DNA of 64,000 nt from contig NZ_SHMH01000005.1 in the NCBI RefSeq assembly GCF_004283755.1, positions 310,001 through 374,000 on the forward strand. Reading direction: 5' to 3'. The position numbers and the translations under genes are program-made. Below the pieces are notes generated by a model. That model was not told where the DNA came from, made no database searches, and saw only the letters and a list, made by a program, of their open reading frames with translations. The first letter of the stretch is position 1. Each line of letters starts with the position of its first letter. Below are positions 61,628-64,000 of this stretch, in pieces. This DNA comes from Pseudoxanthomonas winnipegensis. Lineage in GTDB: Bacteria > Pseudomonadota > Gammaproteobacteria > Xanthomonadales > Xanthomonadaceae.

Positions 61628-62203
61628 TTATCGGGCCAAGTGGAGGGCGCGTTGCGCCATAGCGGCGGCCTGGATCAGGCCGAGCGAAGGAATCGCACGC
61701 CGCAACTCGTGCGCGTGCGCATACAGGTCGAGCGCATCCGGATCGCAACGCCAGCCGCCAGGTGGCAGCGCGAAGTCAACCGCGCGCGCCGCTGGCGCTT
61801 CGGCGAAGGCCAGCGGTTGCATCTGCTTGACGGCAGGCGGGAATGCACCGAGGAACCCGACATGCCGCAGGGCATGCCGACCAGGCGTCGGATTGCCGTC
61901 CGAGTCCGGGCGATAGATGGAAGAGGACACGTGCTTGTAGCGACCGGCGCGCACGGCATCCACCAAGGCATCGCTCACATCGGCGAAGGCGTACAGGCCT
62001 TCGCCATGCGCGACGACGGCTTGCACTTCACCGAAGCTGTCGCGGTCGCTTTCGGGGTGGCCCAGCACCAACTTGGCCGGATGCTTCGCACGGTCGTAGC
62101 CGTTGGCGATCTCGCTCAGATGGCCAGGCGTGAACGACAAGGTTCGGCCGTCCACGGCGGTGTGGGTGCCTGCACGGAAGATCTGGAAGGCGCGCACGGT
62201 CAC
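61628..62203 (-). CDS. Phage capsid-maturation protease (Mu I-like)
   Basis: 191 residues. QIFRAGTHTAVDGRTLSFTP, KLVLGHPESDRDSFGEVQAV, YKHVSSSIYRPDSDGNPTPG and LRHVGFLGAFPPAVK are the segments shared by Mu-type prophage head proteases; the SSS triplet is the likely nucleophile region. Start GTG 62203 overlaps the stop of the preceding Mor-like gene (GTGA). Confidence 0.8.
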   Translation of the reverse strand: MTVRAFQIFRAGTHTAVDGRTLSFTPGHLSEIANGYDRAKHPAKLVLGHPESDRDSFGEVQAVVAHGEGLYAFADVSDALVDAVRAGRYKHVSSSIYRPDSDGNPTPGRHALRHVGFLGAFPPAVKQMQPLAFAEAPAARAVDFALPPGGWRCDPDALDLYAHAHELRRAIPSLGLIQAAAMAQRALHLAR

Positions 62204-62508
62204 GGCGCGACCTGTCGGCGCGCCCGCCGCAACGCGCGGCGGATGGTGGCTTCGCTGACGCCGTGCTGACGCGCCAGTGCGCGCAGATTGCGCCCGTTGT
62301 AGGCGGCCAGGATCAGCGCGTCGCGGGCCATGCGCCGCGCCTGCGTGCCCATCGGCATGTAGATGACCTGACCACCCCAGTAGCAGGACAGCGCATCGGT
62401 CAGGTGATGGCCCAGCCGATCCGCATCGGCGGCGGCGATGCCCTGCTCGCTGAGGGTGCGCACGATGACGCGCTCCATCTCTTCCAGCACACCGGACTCG
62501 GCCGGCAT
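62200..62508 (-). CDS. Mor-family phage transcription activator (copy 2)
   Basis: 102 residues from ATG 62508. LTDALSCYWGGQVIYMPMGT is the Mor-type dimer strand; helix-turn-helix is NGRNLRALARQHGVSEATIRRALRR. Starts 15 bases after the previous copy. Confidence 0.8.
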   Translation of the reverse strand: MPAESGVLEEMERVIVRTLSEQGIAAADADRLGHHLTDALSCYWGGQVIYMPMGTQARRMARDALILAAYNGRNLRALARQHGVSEATIRRALRRARRQVAP

Positions 62509-62522
62509 CGCCGCCGCTTGCG

Positions 62523-62924
62523 CTACCGGTTCGCGCTCGCCAGGCGCTCGGCGCGCGCAGCCTCGCGCATCCGCTTGAGGATGCGATTGACCATCTGCAC
62601 GCTGATCTGGTGCTGCCGCGCCAACTGTGCGCTGGGCACGCCGCGCTGGTGCGCGGCGAACATCGCAGCATTGCGCTGCTGGATGAGGCGTCCGTCCGCC
62701 TTGGGCACATACAGCTGCTGGCCGCCCAGGTAATGGGTGATCGTCTCGGTCACGCCGTGCGCCAGCTCGGAGGCTTCCTTCTCCGGCAATCCGCGCTTGC
62801 GTTGGAAGTGATCGACCAGACACCCGTGAAGCTCCTGCATCAGCTGGCCGCGCAAATCGTGTTGATTGCGGAGAGGGGCCGTTGTGTGCAAGGACCTTTG
62901 CATTCCGGATAGAAACCTTTCCAT
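62523..62924 (-). CDS. Mor-family phage transcription activator (copy 1)
   Basis: 133 residues from ATG 62924 (MERFLSGMQRSLHTTAPLRN). Dimer strand ETITHYLGGQQLYVPKADGR and helix-turn-helix GVPSAQLARQHQISVQMVNRIL. Longer N-terminus than the other two copies; an internal start at MQRSL is possible. First gene after the 263-base gap, preceded by AT-rich cttctttcATGG. Confidence 0.8.
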   Translation of the reverse strand: MERFLSGMQRSLHTTAPLRNQHDLRGQLMQELHGCLVDHFQRKRGLPEKEASELAHGVTETITHYLGGQQLYVPKADGRLIQQRNAAMFAAHQRGVPSAQLARQHQISVQMVNRILKRMREAARAERLASANR

Positions 62925-63103
62925 GAAAGAAGTTTTATAGAGGCGCTGCCCGCCGCGACATCGAGCGATGCGTGTGCTGGCTTACCTGATCAGGCGTTCT
63001 AAGAGGACGGTTCCGGCGGGAATCTGCTTCGACCGCCTGTAGCGCGCTCTGCGCGCCGTTATGTGTCGCAGTGGTGCGTGGGCTCGCGAACGCGATGCGT
63101 GCC

Positions 63104-63115
63104 GCGTTATAACGC
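63104..63115. promoter_or_regulatory. Perfect 12-base palindrome GCGTTATAACGC, possible phage operator
   Basis: Lies in the gene-free 62925-63187 upstream of the first Mor-like gene. AT-rich centre in a GC-rich setting. Could be a repressor or activator site; no second copy was seen in the window. The rest of the gap has no feature I can name. Confidence 0.35.
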
Positions 63116-63187
63116 TCCCCAGGTGGCTTACCGCACGCGCGGAAGCTGGTCGGTCGGCGTCGCAAAGTAGGCTGGCGGCCAGGATCA

Positions 63188-64000
63188 TCAATTGATCCCC
63201 AGCAGTTGCTTGAGCGTCTCGGTGTTGCGCCCGGCGTGGAACAGGAAGGATTCCTCGCCGACCTCGCTCTTGAGCGCGGCGGGAATGCGGTTGGGATCGT
63301 CCACCACCACCAGGCGCAGGCGCTGGTTGAGGCTGGAGGAACCGCCGCCCTTGGGCATGCCATCGGCGCCATAGCGCGGCGCGGGTGCGTCGTAGATGGG
63401 TGCAGCGCCGGCGACCAGGCCGCCGTTGGCGTAGCCGCGCCAGTCCTCCAAAGCCCGCATGCCCCGGCGGTTGAAGTCCCACAGGAAGGGCAACGCGCCA
63501 GGCTGACGCACCACCTCGCGGCGGTGAACGAATTCATCGGCATGCACGAAGCCGGCGACCTGGTACTTACTGCCCGGTCCGGTCCAGCCGCCCGAGGCGT
63601 AGCCGGTCGCGCTGCCTGCGACGTTGGCCACCAGCATCGCCTGCGCGGCCTGCCACAGCTGCAGGGCGGCCTGGATGACCGCCGAGGCGCCGGGCGACAA
63701 CCCACCGGCAGCGGCAGCCAGCTGCACGGCGCTCTGGCCAATCGCGGTTGCGCCCGTGTTGATCGAGTCGCCCGCGCCCTGCATGGCGGCTGCACCGGTC
63801 GCCAGGCTATCGCCGCTGCCGCCCTGCCAGCCGGGTTGCGGCGCGAACGCGCCCCAGCTCGCGCCCGACGCGCCGCCGCCGGCATTGGCGGCCGAGATCG
63901 CACCGGCCACAGTGTTGCCCGCCGTCACGATAGCCTGCGCGGCGCTGGTGCCTGCGTTGGTGATCGCCGCCGCACCGGTGGCGCCGTCCTCCTTCGCATC
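63188..64000 (-). CDS. Phage tail tape-measure protein, C-terminal part (runs off the window)
   Basis: At least 270 residues, continuing beyond the window. Alanine- and glycine-rich helical region, then GSATGYASGGWTGPGSKYQV, AGFVHADEFVHRREVVRQPG and ALPFLWDFNRRGM, the usual C-terminal signature of tape-measure proteins of long-tailed phages. The stop is at 63188. It sets tail length and assembles inside the tail tube. Confidence 0.85.
   Translation of the reverse strand, partial: DAKEDGATGAAAITNAGTSAAQAIVTAGNTVAGAISAANAGGGASGASWGAFAPQPGWQGGSGDSLATGAAAMQGAGDSINTGATAIGQSAVQLAAAAGGLSPGASAVIQAALQLWQAAQAMLVANVAGSATGYASGGWTGPGSKYQVAGFVHADEFVHRREVVRQPGALPFLWDFNRRGMRALEDWRGYANGGLVAGAAPIYDAPAPRYGADGMPKGGGSSSLNQRLRLVVVDDPNRIPAALKSEVGEESFLFHAGRNTETLKQLLGIN

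Overview
The window is about 64 kb of high-GC gammaproteobacterial chromosome. Gene content and order (kynurenine-pathway cluster, recN-hrcA-grpE-dnaK-dnaJ, smpB next to ratA-ratB-bamE-fur, carAB-greA-recJ) and the families of dispersed intergenic repeats point to the Xanthomonadaceae (a Lysobacter, Pseudoxanthomonas, Luteimonas or Stenotrophomonas relative). The genus cannot be fixed from sequence reading alone.

Layout. 0-5.4 kb, minus strand: carbonic anhydrase, 3-hydroxyanthranilate dioxygenase, a FUSC membrane protein, kynureninase and the start of kynurenine monooxygenase. Together the enzymes convert kynurenine to the quinolinate precursor. 5.7-10.5 kb, minus: Nei glycosylase, an atypical SDR, and an asnS-led operon of small membrane proteins ending in a PaiB-like FMN protein. 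10.6-16.4 kb, plus: IscA, rpsF-rpsR-rplI, dnaB, photolyase. 16.5-21.2 kb, plus: OmpA-like lipoprotein, MFS exporter, and a fructokinase plus AGE-family isomerase pair behind a LacI-type palindrome. 21.4-24.4 kb: tmRNA (minus), then a frameshifted alpha/beta-hydrolase-subtilase fusion. 24.5-29.9 kb, minus: an iron-uptake module (AraC/PchR-type regulator with a Fur-like box, TonB-dependent receptor, PepSY protein and small membrane proteins). 30-32.3 kb: smpB, ratA, ratB, bamE and fur. 32.6-39.4 kb: recN and the hrcA-grpE-dnaK-dnaJ heat-shock operon with an internal sigma-32 promoter. 39.7-44.3 kb, plus: pyridoxal kinase, a TyrA-ACT-GNAT fusion, an aminotransferase and dapB. 44.4-46.7 kb, minus: a Tes-like radical SAM protein coupled to an Lgt-like membrane protein and a tiny membrane protein. 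47-54.8 kb, plus: carA, carB, greA, a conserved hypothetical gene and recJ. 54.8-58.9 kb: a PMT-type glycosyltransferase, a frameshifted acyltransferase and a divergent membrane LytTR regulator. 59-64 kb, minus: part of a Mu-like, apparently mosaic prophage.

The most interesting signals are these: (1) in the prophage, a compact promoter-hairpins-terminator RNA followed by a leader that can hide its own ribosome binding site, with loop sequences complementary between the two, resembling the phage P1 C4 antisense switch and sitting upstream of a Mor-type activator; (2) the hydrolase-subtilase fusion; (3) the radical SAM plus Lgt-like lipid-enzyme pair; (4) the three-domain TyrA-ACT-GNAT protein; (5) several families of structured dispersed repeats shared between intergenic regions. 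Three single-base-type frame breaks (two in the hydrolase-subtilase, one in the acyltransferase) could be real decay or sequencing error.
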